Shown here: positions 36,577 through 47,500 of the stretch, piece by piece
How the letters are laid out: the number at the start of each line of letters is the position of its first letter
Position numbering within the stretch: position 1 is the stretch's first letter
Assembly: GCF_022376445.1 (NCBI RefSeq)
Contig: NW_025955239.1
Span: forward strand, 1-52,013
Origin: Fomitopsis serialis
Taxonomy: Eukaryota; Basidiomycota; Agaricomycetes; Polyporales; Fomitopsidaceae
Direction: 5' to 3'
DNA: 52,013 bases
Translations under genes and position numbers: made by a program
The notes under the pieces: model-generated
The model's database searches: none
What the model saw: the letters and a program-made list of their open reading frames with translations, nothing else
Told to the model about the DNA's origin: nothing

Positions 36577-39500
36577 CACGTGGTCAGTGGACGCGATCCT
36601 CAGTTGTTCCCGTTTTGGACATTTACTTCAACGTTGCCACAGCCGCATTGTTCGCCAAAACAAGCATCTGACTTTGAAAAGACGTGGCCCAATGGTAAAC
36701 ATGGCTCCAGACGAAATATCAACCATTGATGCTGCGGCGCAGCGCCCTCCCGGCCTTCGAACGCTCCTCCGTTCTCCGTTGACCATCCCACTCTTCAGTA
36801 TCCTGGCAGGACTGTCCTTCCCGCCGTCATAGAGGTCTTTTATAGGGTCTGCCTAGGGGGGATTACAGTGTCCCCGCGCATTCATTCCTCTCTATTTTTT
36901 TCCGATGCCGTATAACGATTTCGACGCCTACTACCCAGCTATGAATCCCTTTGCCTCGTTGCCCATGGGCCCGGCTCCAAGGGACACTCCTTCTGGGCGT
37001 GAACTCCGAAACATTGGTACATTGATCACCCGTCAGTCATTGCGAATGCACGCTGACGCCAATATCAGCTTTCTGCAAGCCTCACTCGATGCCTACCCAG
37101 TCGAGCGTGCACACTGGCAGCGTCCTCAGCAGCGACAACGGCATCCAGTGGTGGAGGCACGAAGACTGGGTCAAGGAGCATTACCGCGGCAAAATCGTGT
37201 GGAACTTCGACCCAGCGAAGTTTATCCAGGCTGTCTGGGGCTTTGGACGCGAGGATGTGCCACCGAGACGATTCACAAGCGCGGACAGACTTAGCGAAAG
37301 CTCCGCACCGCCCTCCTTCGACAAGGTGTCCCTGCGTGGTTACATACTGGAGCGGAGGGAGAAGAAGTGTTCCGTTCCGCTGGCAAAGATAGCTAACGGG
37401 CTGCTGGACCAAATGTACGGTGCAAAGAGCGACCGGCAAGGCGAACGTCGCGTGTTACCGGCGCGGTTCAGGAGGCGCGACACGAAGTACAAAAACGAGA
37501 GGGTAGATATGACCTTCAGCACGGTGGAATTAACTCGTGGAAAGTGGCCGCAATGGGACTTCGAGGCCGCTTTCTTGGAGGTCAAGAAGACGAAGACCGG
37601 CCCTGTACTGAGTCGCACGGAGCTACAGCTGGTCGATACGGGCGCATATCGTGTCGCGGAGACATGCAAACGCAAACGAACATCTGCAGAGGACGGGACC
37701 GAACTGCCGAAGGCAAAGCGAGCACGGTGTACGCCCTTGGATGACTCGGACGCTCCTGCCGCCGAGGACACACAGGCTAAGGAGGACACTCCTATGCGGC
37801 CTCAGGAATTCGACCTGACGCACAACGAGGCACAAGCGGTGCGATACATGAACCACATGATGTCGTCCAACGTGCGGTCGTTCGGGATAGGCTGGCTGGT
37901 CGAGGACACCAACATGTGCCTGTACTACGGCGATCGCATGGGTATCGTAGTGACGAGGAAGTTCAGGTTCCTTCACGATGAACGTGAGCTTTTCGTGAGA
38001 TGCATCGCGGCTATGGGCCAGGCGGACGTGCACGGTATGGGGATTTTCCCTGATCTGCATTTTCCGGAGAACAAGCAGAAGGAGACGGAGTTCGAGCGGT
38101 ACGAGGGCTCTCAGCTGCGTATCACGGCGCGGCGGCCTGATGCCTCTGAGCCCGAGCCGTTCGAATTCGACGTCGACGTCGACGGCAAGACGAGGTGGAT
38201 ATACACACAATTTGGAGCGCTGGGTCGGGGCACAAGCATCATCCCAATTAAAGCGACGCCGAAGACGAACACGTACAGATGCTTCAAGACTGACAAGCTC
38301 GTAGCGAAGATATCCTGGCCAGATGCGCTGCGCTCGGCGGAGGACTCCCTCATTATCGCGGTGCGTAAAAGGCTGAGCGAGGCGAAGCGGCAGTACCTAC
38401 CGCACATCGTGGACCTGAAATGCTCCGTGACGCGTACAATCGACGAGATGAAGCTGCCTCGGGCTGCGATGGGCCTCGACCGTGATGACGAGCGCGTCTG
38501 CCGGGTGCTGATAATGCAGTGGTATCAACGGCTTGAGGCGGTCGAGTCCGTTGAAGATTTCAAGAAGGTGTACACTGACGTCGTGCGAGGTGTGTGCCAG
38601 CCTGAGCGTCATTGTGTCTAATTGTTGCATCCGACTAACCAGAGTTGTAGCTCATCATTGGGTGTGGACGACGTCGCGCATTCTGCATCGTGATATCAGC
38701 ACGAACAACATCATGTGGATCCGCATCGACGGAAAGCTGTATGGTGTTCTCTGCGACTGGGATCTCGCGGAGGAGAACATCGACGGCGGCATCCCATCGA
38801 CGCGCGCTCAGGAGTATGCTGTCGCCGACGGACCACATGCATCCGCGTCGAACAAAGAGGTTCATGGCTCCGCCTCTGCGACACAGGCCGATGCGGCGGG
38901 ATCTGAGTCGAGCGATTCGCCGAAGAAGCCGAGGTACCGCACTGGCACGGGTCCGTTCATGGCCCTGGACCTCCTGCGCGAGGGACCGGCCCCATTCCAC
39001 CTCTACCGCTACGACCTTGAAGCCTTCTTCTACGTGCTCGTGTATGTCGGTGCGGTGTGGGATCCGGAGAATCGCAAGTTTGGCCACTTGAGCGCATGGG
39101 AGCAGGAGACATTAGTGGATATTGGGCGACGCAAACAAGAATTCCTGAAGGTCCGCGCTGTCTATGACAGAACGTTCGAAGCTGCCCATCCGACTCTGAA
39201 GCATCTGGCGGCTTATGAGCCACAGCCAGGCTGGATCACGAGCCTCGCTGCTCAATTCAGCGTGATCGAGATGCATACGAGTACGATCGAATCCTTGAGC
39301 TTCCAGGGCGGTATCAAGCAAGGTACAAAGTACAAGGACAAGATCAAGAGGATTGAGGCCGAACGGGAGACCGAAATGTCGTACGAGATATTCATGGAGA
39401 TCCTGGGCGCACCTCTTGATATCTAGGATGATGTTATGGGCGAATGGTTACCGTGATAGATGTTTCTGAGTATCAGAATTCCTTAGTCCCCGAGGGAAAG

Positions 39501-39772
39501 CATGTGTAAACGACCTCCGTCTATAGTCTGAACGTTGATTTGGAGCATCCTGCATCTTTCAACTTGTGTTCATGTCAATGCATCCCGACCTCACGCAGTT
39601 ATGTGTGCATGCGTTAGTCAGTATGAGCACCAGAACAAAGGTCGTGAAAGCGACCAACCGATAGTCTGCCAGTGCGAGATGTTTGGAGAAGGTAGTAACT
39701 CAGGGGGTTGCTCGGACGGCGTCTGCGCCTTGCGTGCAACTGCGCATATGTGGCGACATCAAGCTGTAGGTA
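36577..39772. repeat. Right arm of the large inverted duplication
   Basis: Matches the reverse complement of 26,940-30,134 over about 3.2 kb, including the FunK1 gene, its introns and both flanks. It differs by substitutions, small indels in the linker of the gene, and a 70-nt extra segment at 36,799-36,868. Confidence 0.85.
36905..39426 (+). CDS. FunK1-type fungal protein kinase, copy 2
   Basis: Paralogue of copy 1 in opposite orientation. Exons 36905-37016, 37069-38589 and 38651-39426 give 802 aa in phase, with introns at the same places as copy 1. Landmarks: IVWNFDPAKFIQAVWGFG, FSTVELTRGKWPQWDFEAAF, LHRDISTNNIMW (HRD near 557), CDWDLAEENI and TGTGPFMALDLL. The central Lys-rich linker is shorter than in copy 1. 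The start differs: the ATG at 36704 that matches copy 1's start is followed by an 8-nt length change and a 70-nt insertion that break the frame, so translation most likely starts at 36905, losing some 45 N-terminal residues. The body and C-lobe look functional. It could still be a kinase with altered regulation. Confidence 0.9.
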
Positions 39773-40189
39773 TACGGTGCACAGCCCATACACTTGAGTA
39801 TCGTGGAGTCCGGATCCGCTGCTACACCATACAGTGACGTCGGGTAGCTGTTTCACCTTCACTGCGGTGGCCGTGCGGTCATAGGTATACTTGCCGAAGT
39901 CTATCGTCTGCCTGCAGAGAATATGTGCAGAGTTAACGAAAACGTGAATGCTGAGTACATACCATTGCCAAGTTGTAAACGTCCACAGGCTGCTGCTAAA
40001 CGGTGCTGCCAGCCTGAGAGGTACACACTTCTAACCACAGTGAAACATTACACCGTGCGGACTGTATATGTTCATGGTTTTATGGCAACGGAAGTCGTCA
40101 TCAGAATATTGAAGTTATATCGACTTCGATACTCTGGCTACTACTAGTAGGATCATGATGGCAAACTCTAGCAACTGATTTGAAGGTCA
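39773..40189. other. Intergenic
   Basis: Between the right inverted arm and the FunK1 relic. No gene recognised. Confidence 0.4.
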
Positions 40190-40870
40190 TTCAGTGTGCT
40201 GGCGCCGAAGAACCACCTGCACTCGCGTCGAACGCATCGGCTGACGACACTGCAACGACGGCCGACGCAGAGGACTGAGCCACGTCGAGCGACTCGGATT
40301 CGCCCAAGAAGCCAAGGTACCGCACTCAGGCTGGTACGGGGCCGTTTATGGCGGTGGACTTGCTGCGCGTCGGGCCGCCGCCGTTTCATTTGTATCGCCA
40401 TGACCTCGAGGCCTTCTTCTGTGTGCTTGTTTACGTCTGCACTGTGCTCAACCTGAGAAAACGGGAAGTTCGGCCACCTGAGCGGTTGCCATCATTCTTG
40501 GGTGCGCCGGAGGATGTTCCAGATGCCGACGCTCACCAGGTGGCGGCGCCGTCATGGCTTTGAGCGGTCACGTAGGGAGTACCCGGCAACTGTAGTGAAG
40601 GTCTGGGGACTCATTGTATCGTAGCGGGTTCCGAGTCAGAGGCACACTTGTCTTGAGTATCTTGTCCCATTCCCGAGGTTCGCTCTGGATACTAAGTGTG
40701 TACTATGTAGACTATTGGGCGACACGAATGCAATTTCCTGATAATCAGTGACATCTATGTCAGAGCGTTCTTCCGCTCTTCGTTACCCATTCTACTCATG
40801 CTCAATTCAACGCGATTGAAATGCATGCGATCCACACCGAAGCCTTGATCTTGCATGGATCTCGATCTGA
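40190..40870 (+). pseudogene. Third FunK1 fragment, decayed
   Basis: Matches only the C-terminal lobe of the two intact FunK1 genes. Readable pieces are a SPKKPRYRT-like stretch, TGPFMAVDLLRVGPPPFHLY and RHDLEAFFCVLVYV at about 40,300-40,450, then a divergent run, and a last match near 40,800-40,860 corresponding to the QFSVIEMHT region. The middle is deleted and frames change between blocks. No catalytic loop remains. It lies on the same strand as copy 2, about 400 bp past the right arm, so it is probably an older duplicate of the family at this locus. Confidence 0.82.
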
Positions 40871-41060
40871 GATCGTCTTTTGGCTGTGGCATCGTTGAGG
40901 CGGTCGGCCTCTGACAGCCTCTGACAACGACCAGCAGAACTCGAAGGAAAGCCAGCGCTGGGGCTGGCATCGTCAGCCTCCCGCCCACCTGGGCTCTATC
41001 CAAGCTCTATCTTATGGTTCTGCGGACGGCTGACAATGTCAGCCCTCTCTCCGGGCCAGC

Positions 41061-41070
41061 AGGATATAAA
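41061..41070 (+). promoter_or_regulatory. TATA-like box
   Basis: AGGATATAAA lies about 105 bp upstream of the start codon at 41174. Confidence 0.5.
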
Positions 41071-41173
41071 CCGTTCTCAACGCTATCCCACCTTCTCCAG
41101 TGAACCCCCGCCATCCCGCCTCCGGAAAGCACTACAGTCCTGTTCTACTATCGCCAACTAGTTCACTGTCATC

Positions 41174-42435
41174 ATGCCGATCGTATCCTCCTTCTTCTTC
41201 GCTGCCTTAGTCTTGATCTACGCTGCCTTCAACGGCAAGGACGTCATCCTCGATGGGCTTGGCAAGGTGCAGAATGCCATGGACATGGCGTTGCAGTCCT
41301 TCCAGCTTCCAATCGGTTCATTCTCTGTGTGGGACTATGGGCCACCGACGCCGCCCGGCTCGTCGCTCGAACTGCACACGATTTTCGGCGAAGGCGAGTA
41401 CACCGCGGGCGAATACCTGGACTGGTACGTCTCCAACGGGACCTCCACCCTCTGGCCTGGCGACCCTCCTTACAACGTCAGCTCCCTCGACTGGTTCGTT
41501 GAAGACGACTACATGCCATCTGGTCTCTCTGGTTCTGGCCTTGGTCTTGCGCTGGACTCTGCTGATGACCTGAATGGTGCATCCTACCTGAACGCGACCG
41601 ACCCTCGTCTCCGGTGCTACATTGACGTCGACTTCCGTGTCCTTCCGTCAGCCTCCTCGAGCTCTACTGTCGGTACTGCGTCCTCTACGGAGTCGCCCAC
41701 GGAGTCCCACACATCGGAGCCCGAGTCGTTGATCACCTCGTCAGCCACCGCGGTCAGCGAGACTACCACGACGGCAAGGTGCTTCATCGGCCCAGAGTAC
41801 GTCGCCTCGGCCACTGGCTCGTTCGTTCTCCCCACCTCCAACGCCGCCTCGGAGCCCACCATCGTCTACGGCCCCTCGCCTTTTTCGGCCTCTCCTGAAT
41901 TCCGCTCTGCGGTGCCGTGCCCTACGGCCCCCGTCGACTCCTTCGGTTCCGAGGAGGGCGGCAAGCAAGACACTGGATCTGGCTTGTTATCGTTCGTCTT
42001 CGCGTGCTTGGAGGCCTTCCGCAAGTTCCTCGGTGCGCCTCAGCACAAGTTCTACCCCATCATCGTGCTCCCCGTCCCCGCCCTGTTCGCGTGGTGGCTG
42101 GACGGTGGGTTCGAGAAGGGGGCTGACGACACGGACGACGAGCAAGAGCCAGTCGAGCAAGAGCAGCACAAGCGTGAAGGCAGGGACAAGCACCTGAGGT
42201 GCGTGTTTCTGGACTTGACCTGTTTGGCGTTGGGTGCTCATACAGGTCGGCCGCGCCGATACTTAGCTTCGACGCTGCCCTTCGCTCTTCTGACTCCGAC
42301 AGCGACTTCGAAGTGTACGTGTCTTCCGATAATCCTTGTGTGGCATGTGTTCAACTTTTCCCTAGTGAGGAGGATTCCTTCGTCGCAGCTGCCACATGGG
42401 CTGGAGAGGGTATTAACTCCTCTGTGCCCTTTTAA
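41174..42435 (+). CDS. Hypothetical Ser/Thr-rich membrane or cell-surface protein
   Basis: Not recognised. Exons 41174-42198 and 42246-42435 join in phase to 404 aa. The N-terminus (residues 3-20, hydrophobic) looks like a signal anchor or signal peptide. Residues 40-150 are acidic and aromatic, with possible N-glycosylation sites at NGT 88, NVS 101 and NAT 140. Residues 157-245 are Ser/Thr-rich, as in O-glycosylated stalks. A weak membrane segment follows near 293-307 (FYPIIVLPVPALFAWW), then a strongly acidic, Gln-rich tail and a Ser/Asp cluster. A cell-surface or secretory-pathway location is likely. The last exon could instead end early if a further intron (gtgtac donor near 42,313) is used. 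It follows the FunK1 relic and precedes a pyrimidine-rich tract. Confidence 0.68.
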
Positions 42436-43711
42436 GAGGTCTCTCCACTTCCCCAATCCTTGCATGGTACGTCTTCGCAGATTGATGTCGTGTCAGTATA
42501 ACATTTACGCCATTCTAGTCTGGTTTCGGTCTCGGTTTCAATTTCTATCTTCACGCATGGCTGCCTCTGTCTAGTCTGGATCGCAAGAACATTCCCAGCT
42601 CCTCTACCAACCATTTCCTGCCTCGCCTCTTCGCCTCAATCTGCAAGAACTCCGGTATCTGTCTATCCGTTAGTCCATTCATCATCACTTCCTGCGTCCC
42701 CTCACACTGCTTGCAAGTCAAGTCTGCAAGAATTTGAAAATGCTCCACTCTGCGAACGGCTCTTCACTGTCTCTGGGTCGTCTACAAGTCATTTTGGCCA
42801 AGCTCGGTCGTATTTCTCTGGTCTCCTTCCCTGGTTCAATCCTCGTCCCCCCGCTGCTACCCTCCGGATCTTCGATGCCTTTCTCGTCCAAGCCCCCTAT
42901 GGTATATCTGCGCAGCTATTCAGGACGACCTCTAGTAGTGGATAATATGCTCTCTCCGCGGTGCTCCTCCTCTCACGCTGCGCGTTGCGCCGGATTGGAC
43001 CAGCAACACTACCGCCGTCCACTCGCCGTCGTCCGTCCTCGCTCGTCACCAAGTCTCAAGGTCAAGCCTAGCTTCGATCAACGAGCCGCGTGCAGGCTCA
43101 GCTCGGACGTTGGTCCGCACACGTCCAAGTCGCGCCAGCTCGGCACCCGAAGCACGCTAGAGGCTCGCGAGGATTCTATCCACGTCTCGTTCAGTGAAAT
43201 CATGCTCCGTGACAGTCGACCGGGACGTCTATCAACGACGTTCCGGGCGACGCGCTCATCAGCTGTATCGGTTCGAGACTCGCTCGCTGCGCCATATAAC
43301 CCTAGTAAGTTTCTTCCATGCCGTCTTTGGAATCAGGCTGACTGGGGAGAAGTTCTTTGGGCAGGAGGACAAGGATTGGCTTCGTTACGGATTCATTCAA
43401 GTTGGGTAGGGCGGGATGAGATAGGGTATGGGTTGGGAGACCGAGGAGATGTGTCGAGGAGAATGATTTGTATTCGCCTGGTGTACAATTGAATGCGTGG
43501 TTTCAGAGTCAGAATTGCTCGCGCCTGAGATCCTGCGTGATGTTACGGAACTACAGCACTTGCCATATTTGGATGAAAGCTGAAAAAGCGCCCGCCATGG
43601 CACGACGTACTGACTACGAGTCCGAAACACACTGGCATCCCCGTACAACCTCACTGAAGCTGACGGTCTGTGCGTATCGTTCGTTTATTTGCAACGGAAA
43701 CAATTGCAGCG
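42436..43711. other. Intergenic between orphan gene and SNU23
   Basis: 42,436-42,730 is C/T-rich and probably the 3' end of the upstream gene. A 252-codon open frame at 42,734-43,492 (+) has no recognisable domain, no signal peptide, and low-complexity Ser/Arg content; I do not call it a gene. The SNU23 promoter should lie at 43,500-43,711. Confidence 0.4.
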
Positions 43712-44492
43712 ATGGCTAGCAAAGGAGGAGCGTACGGCTCTCGCGCCAATGACACCGACTTCCGCAAGAAATGGGACAAGGAGGAGTACACGGAGAAGGC
43801 CGCCAGCGAGACCAGGAGGAGAAGGAGCGTATGCAGGAGAATGAGGAGCGGCTCAAGCAGGGTGCGTGATTGCGCTGTGTGCACAGCCGTCCCGCTCACT
43901 AAAAAGCATCGTCCAGGCAAGAAACCGCGCAAGGGCAGCGGGACGACCTGCCCAGGCCTACCGAGCTCATGAAGCGTCGGGAGGCTCGCTCGAGCTGGAG
44001 AAGAACCTGAATAAGACCATGGTCGTGCAGAATGCCGGCACGCGTGGCCCGGGAGTTCCTGGCTTCTACTGTGAGGCATGCAATCGTACATACAAGGACA
44101 GCACAGGCTACCTGGACCATCTCAATGGTCGTGCACGTACGTGTCGTTATTCTAGGGACTATAATTTACTTTCCACTGAACCGATGACATCGTAGATTGC
44201 GCGCTCTGGGTCAGACAACACGCATTGAACGGTCGACAGTCGAGCAAGTCCGCGCGCGTATTGCCTACTTGCGGAGAAGACCAAGGAGGCGTCGTCCGCG
44301 AAGTCCTTTGACTTCGAAAAGAGATTGACTGAGGTTCGCGAACGCGAAGCCGCCCTACGAGCAGAGAAGAAAGCGGCCAAGAAGGCGCTGCGGGAGAGAG
44401 CACGCGTGGAACTTGTCAAGGATGCGACCGGCGACGAAAGCGGGATGATGCAAATGATGGGCTTCAGCGGGTTCGGCACGTCCAAGAAATGA
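43712..44492 (+). CDS. SNU23: U4/U6.U5 snRNP zinc-finger protein Snu23/ZMAT2
   Basis: Spliceosomal protein of the tri-snRNP with one matrin/U1-type C2H2 zinc finger. Exons 43712-43861, 43917-44136 and 44196-44492. The N-terminus is MASKGGAYGSRANDTDFRKK, a basic linker follows, then LELEKNLNKTMVVQ, the finger FYCEACNRTYKDSTGYLDHL, IERSTVEQVRARIAYLR, and the end MMGFSGFGTSKK. The intended length is 223 aa. As written, the frame breaks five times: near 43,804, 43,934, 43,989, 44,197 and 44,273. Each is repaired by one more base (GG, GGG, CC, TTT, GGG runs). With those bases exon lengths become 151, 222 and 299 nt and all phases agree. I treat this as an intact gene read with consensus errors; true decay is the alternative. 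Converges with ILS1. Confidence 0.94.
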
Positions 44493-44599
44493 CAACCCCG
44501 ACAACTGTAAGCATAGCGCGAAAGCAGATTGTATTTCTAGATGCACAGGATGTAATACAGTTTCTCTCTTCTTCGTTCTTCCTACGCTAACCAAATATC

Positions 44600-47500
44600 T
44601 CAAGGCCACGCCAATGACAGCACGAACTTGATATCCGCGACCTCTTGCTCCTCCTCGATCAGCACCTTCTGCGCCGGCTTCCTTTTGCTCACGTCGACCG
44701 GCACGCTCCTCACGGTCTTCTGGATGGTATCCGCGTACTCCCGCATGGCCTCCAACAGCTCTGCCCCTGTGCCCTCCTCGAAGGCGTAGAAGACATCGAC
44801 ATCATCCGTCGCCTGCAGCCCCGCGCGCTTACGCATCTTCTGGATGCGGTTGGTGAGCTCGCGCGTCAACCACTCGTTTTGCAGCTCCGCATGCACTTGA
44901 ACGTCGAGTCGGATCACGACGTCGTTGTCGGTATGCGTCGCGTACTGTGCTTGGCCTTCCACCGGCTCCGGGAGGTCGATGTAGCGTTGTACTGTCAAGT
45001 CGCCCTCGACGAGCTGGATACCGTCTACAACGATCTTGCCCGTCTGGACGTACGACCGGACATCGTCGCTGGCGACTTTAGGGAGGGCATTCTTTACCCG
45101 CCCCAAGTCCTTCCGCAGCTTCTTGCCGAGGGTGGCCCAGTCTGCGACCGCGCGGTAGCGCACGCCGGCGACGTGCTCATCCGATGTGAAGACCACGTTC
45201 CGGACGTTGAGCTCCGACTCGATGTAGCGCTGGAGGCTACGCGCGTCATCCAGGTACTCCTCGTCTGAATGGAAGACGAGCAACTCGCGTAGAGGGGTCT
45301 AGCAGGCCTTGTCAGTTCGGCACAAGAATGGATGGTTCGAGACGTGTACCTTCAGCGAGAGGTTATGCCGCTCGCGGACGTTGCGAGTGAGCTCGATAAC
45401 GGACTGCATGCGCTTGACTTGTCGCTCGATGACAGCGTCGAAGTACTCCTCCTTCACCTCCGGGAAGGCGAGGAAGTGGATGGAGCGGACGTCTGCACTG
45501 GGGTCCTCGGGGATGAACGGTCGTAATGCTTGGTAGAGGTTCTCGGTCACGAATGGAGTGTAAGATGACTGTGTGTACTTATGGTCAGTACGGTGCTATC
45601 AAAGACACGGAGATCATACCATTGTACGGCAGAGCGTGAAGAGGGTCTCAAAGAGGGTATTGAGGGCTGCCACCGTATCATCCTCTCCGTCCTCGCCCTT
45701 TAACCGTTTCCGGTTGAAACGGATGTACCAGTTGGTCAGTTCATCAACAAGGTCGAGCAATCGCGGGAGGATGGTGTAGAGCCGGTAGGCGGCCATCTCC
45801 TCACGCACGAGTTTGATGAGCGACTGGCAACGAGCGAGGATCCAGCGGTCCATGACGTTGGATGAGACGGGCGCGTGCGCATCATACCGGAGGTCGCGGT
45901 CGAAGGTCTTCTTGAGCAATGCGGCTTGCCCGAGGAAGAAGCGTTGTGAGTTAAGCCAGGGGAGAAGGACGCGGGAGATCACTTCGCGGACACCCTCCTC
46001 ACGGAAGCGGAGGTTGTCGCCGCGCACCACAGGCGAATTTACAAGGAACATGCTGGATTCGTCTTTGGTTAGTTTTGAATGAAGAGAACGTGCAGTAATT
46101 AACAGTTACCGTGTGGCATCTGCACCGTACTGGTTGATGATGAGATTGGGGTCGGGGTAGTTCTTCAGACTCTTGCTCATCTTCTTCCCATCGCTACCGC
46201 CGAACACAGTGAGTCAAGGGAGTGGCGAAGAAGCGGAATAAAACTTACGCAGCGAGAACGAGACCATGAACAATGAGGTTCTTCCAGGGTGCAGTGCCAA
46301 ACAGATGTGTCGACAGTACCAGGAGTGTATAGAACCAACCTCGTGTCTGATCGATACCTTCCGACACGAAGTCGGCCGGGAAGGTGTTCTGGAGCTTGTC
46401 CTTGTTCTCGAAGGGATAGTGGATCTGTGCGTAGGGCATGCTGAAGGAAACCGAACGTATGAGTAATAGCAATCATAGCTATTGGAGTAGACATACCTTC
46501 CGGACTCGAACCAGCAGTCAAAGACCTCCTCGACACGCTTGAGTTGGCCCTTGCCCTGTTTTGAGGGGATGGTGATGTGGTCGATCTTGTCCCGGTGTAT
46601 ATCGGTGATGCCCGTTACACCGGACAACTTCTCGAGCTCCTCTACGGAGCCAACGCATACTATCTGCGATGACACAGTCAGCATGCTTGCATGCGCGGAG
46701 CGAAGATCAAACACCCACTTCCTCCAAGTCTTCGCTAGCCCACAGCGGGATGGGAGTACCCCAGTAACGATTCCGCGAGATGTTCCAGTCTCGCGCGTTC
46801 GCCAGCCAGTTGCCGAATCTGTTGTCACCAACGTTTTGTGGTACCCTGGGGCGGCCTCTGATCAGCTATCCATTGCTACACCACCATTCTAGCAACTCAC
46901 CATCGCGTCTGCTTTTGTTCGCAACGAGCTGGTCGACAATCGGGGTCACACGAACGTTCCACACCGGGATGGCGCGGTAAATCATGGAGTGCCCGAGCGC
47001 CAGCAGAACGGATACGAGTGCTTCAACGTGACTGGACGATCAGGCGGCCCTTCTGCTTGAGCACCTTCTGGATGTCCTTATCCGCGACCTTGACGTTCTG
47101 GCCGACGAAGTCGGGAACCTGCTCGGTGAAGCGGCCCGAGTCGTCATCGGGCAGGGTGGCATCTCCTCGGCGCTGAGGATGCCGTTGGCAAGCGCGACGC
47201 GGTGATCGTCTTCACCGAAGGCGGGTGCCTGATGGACGATACCTGTACCGTCTGCGCTCGTGACGTAGGTGTCATTGACGACGCGGAAAGCGCGGTCCTC
47301 GTACTGCTCGTTGTCAATACGATGTTGAGCATGATAAATGGCACGACATACCTGCTCAGTGAAGTATTCAAAGAGCGGTATATATCTCCAATTTTTCATA
47401 TCCACACCCTTGAATGTGCCAAGCTTCTTGAATTTGGCTTTCTTCGGGTCCTTGTACAAGGTAGTAAGAGATTTTCGTGGAGGATGAAATTCTGGTCGCG

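Noticed and set aside
42734..43492. 252-codon open frame
   Set aside because: Low-complexity Ser/Arg content, no recognisable domain, not supported by neighbouring exons; kept only as a note in the intergenic entry.
44645..45268. 207-codon plus-strand frame opposite ILS1
   Set aside because: Antisense shadow of the last ILS1 exon.
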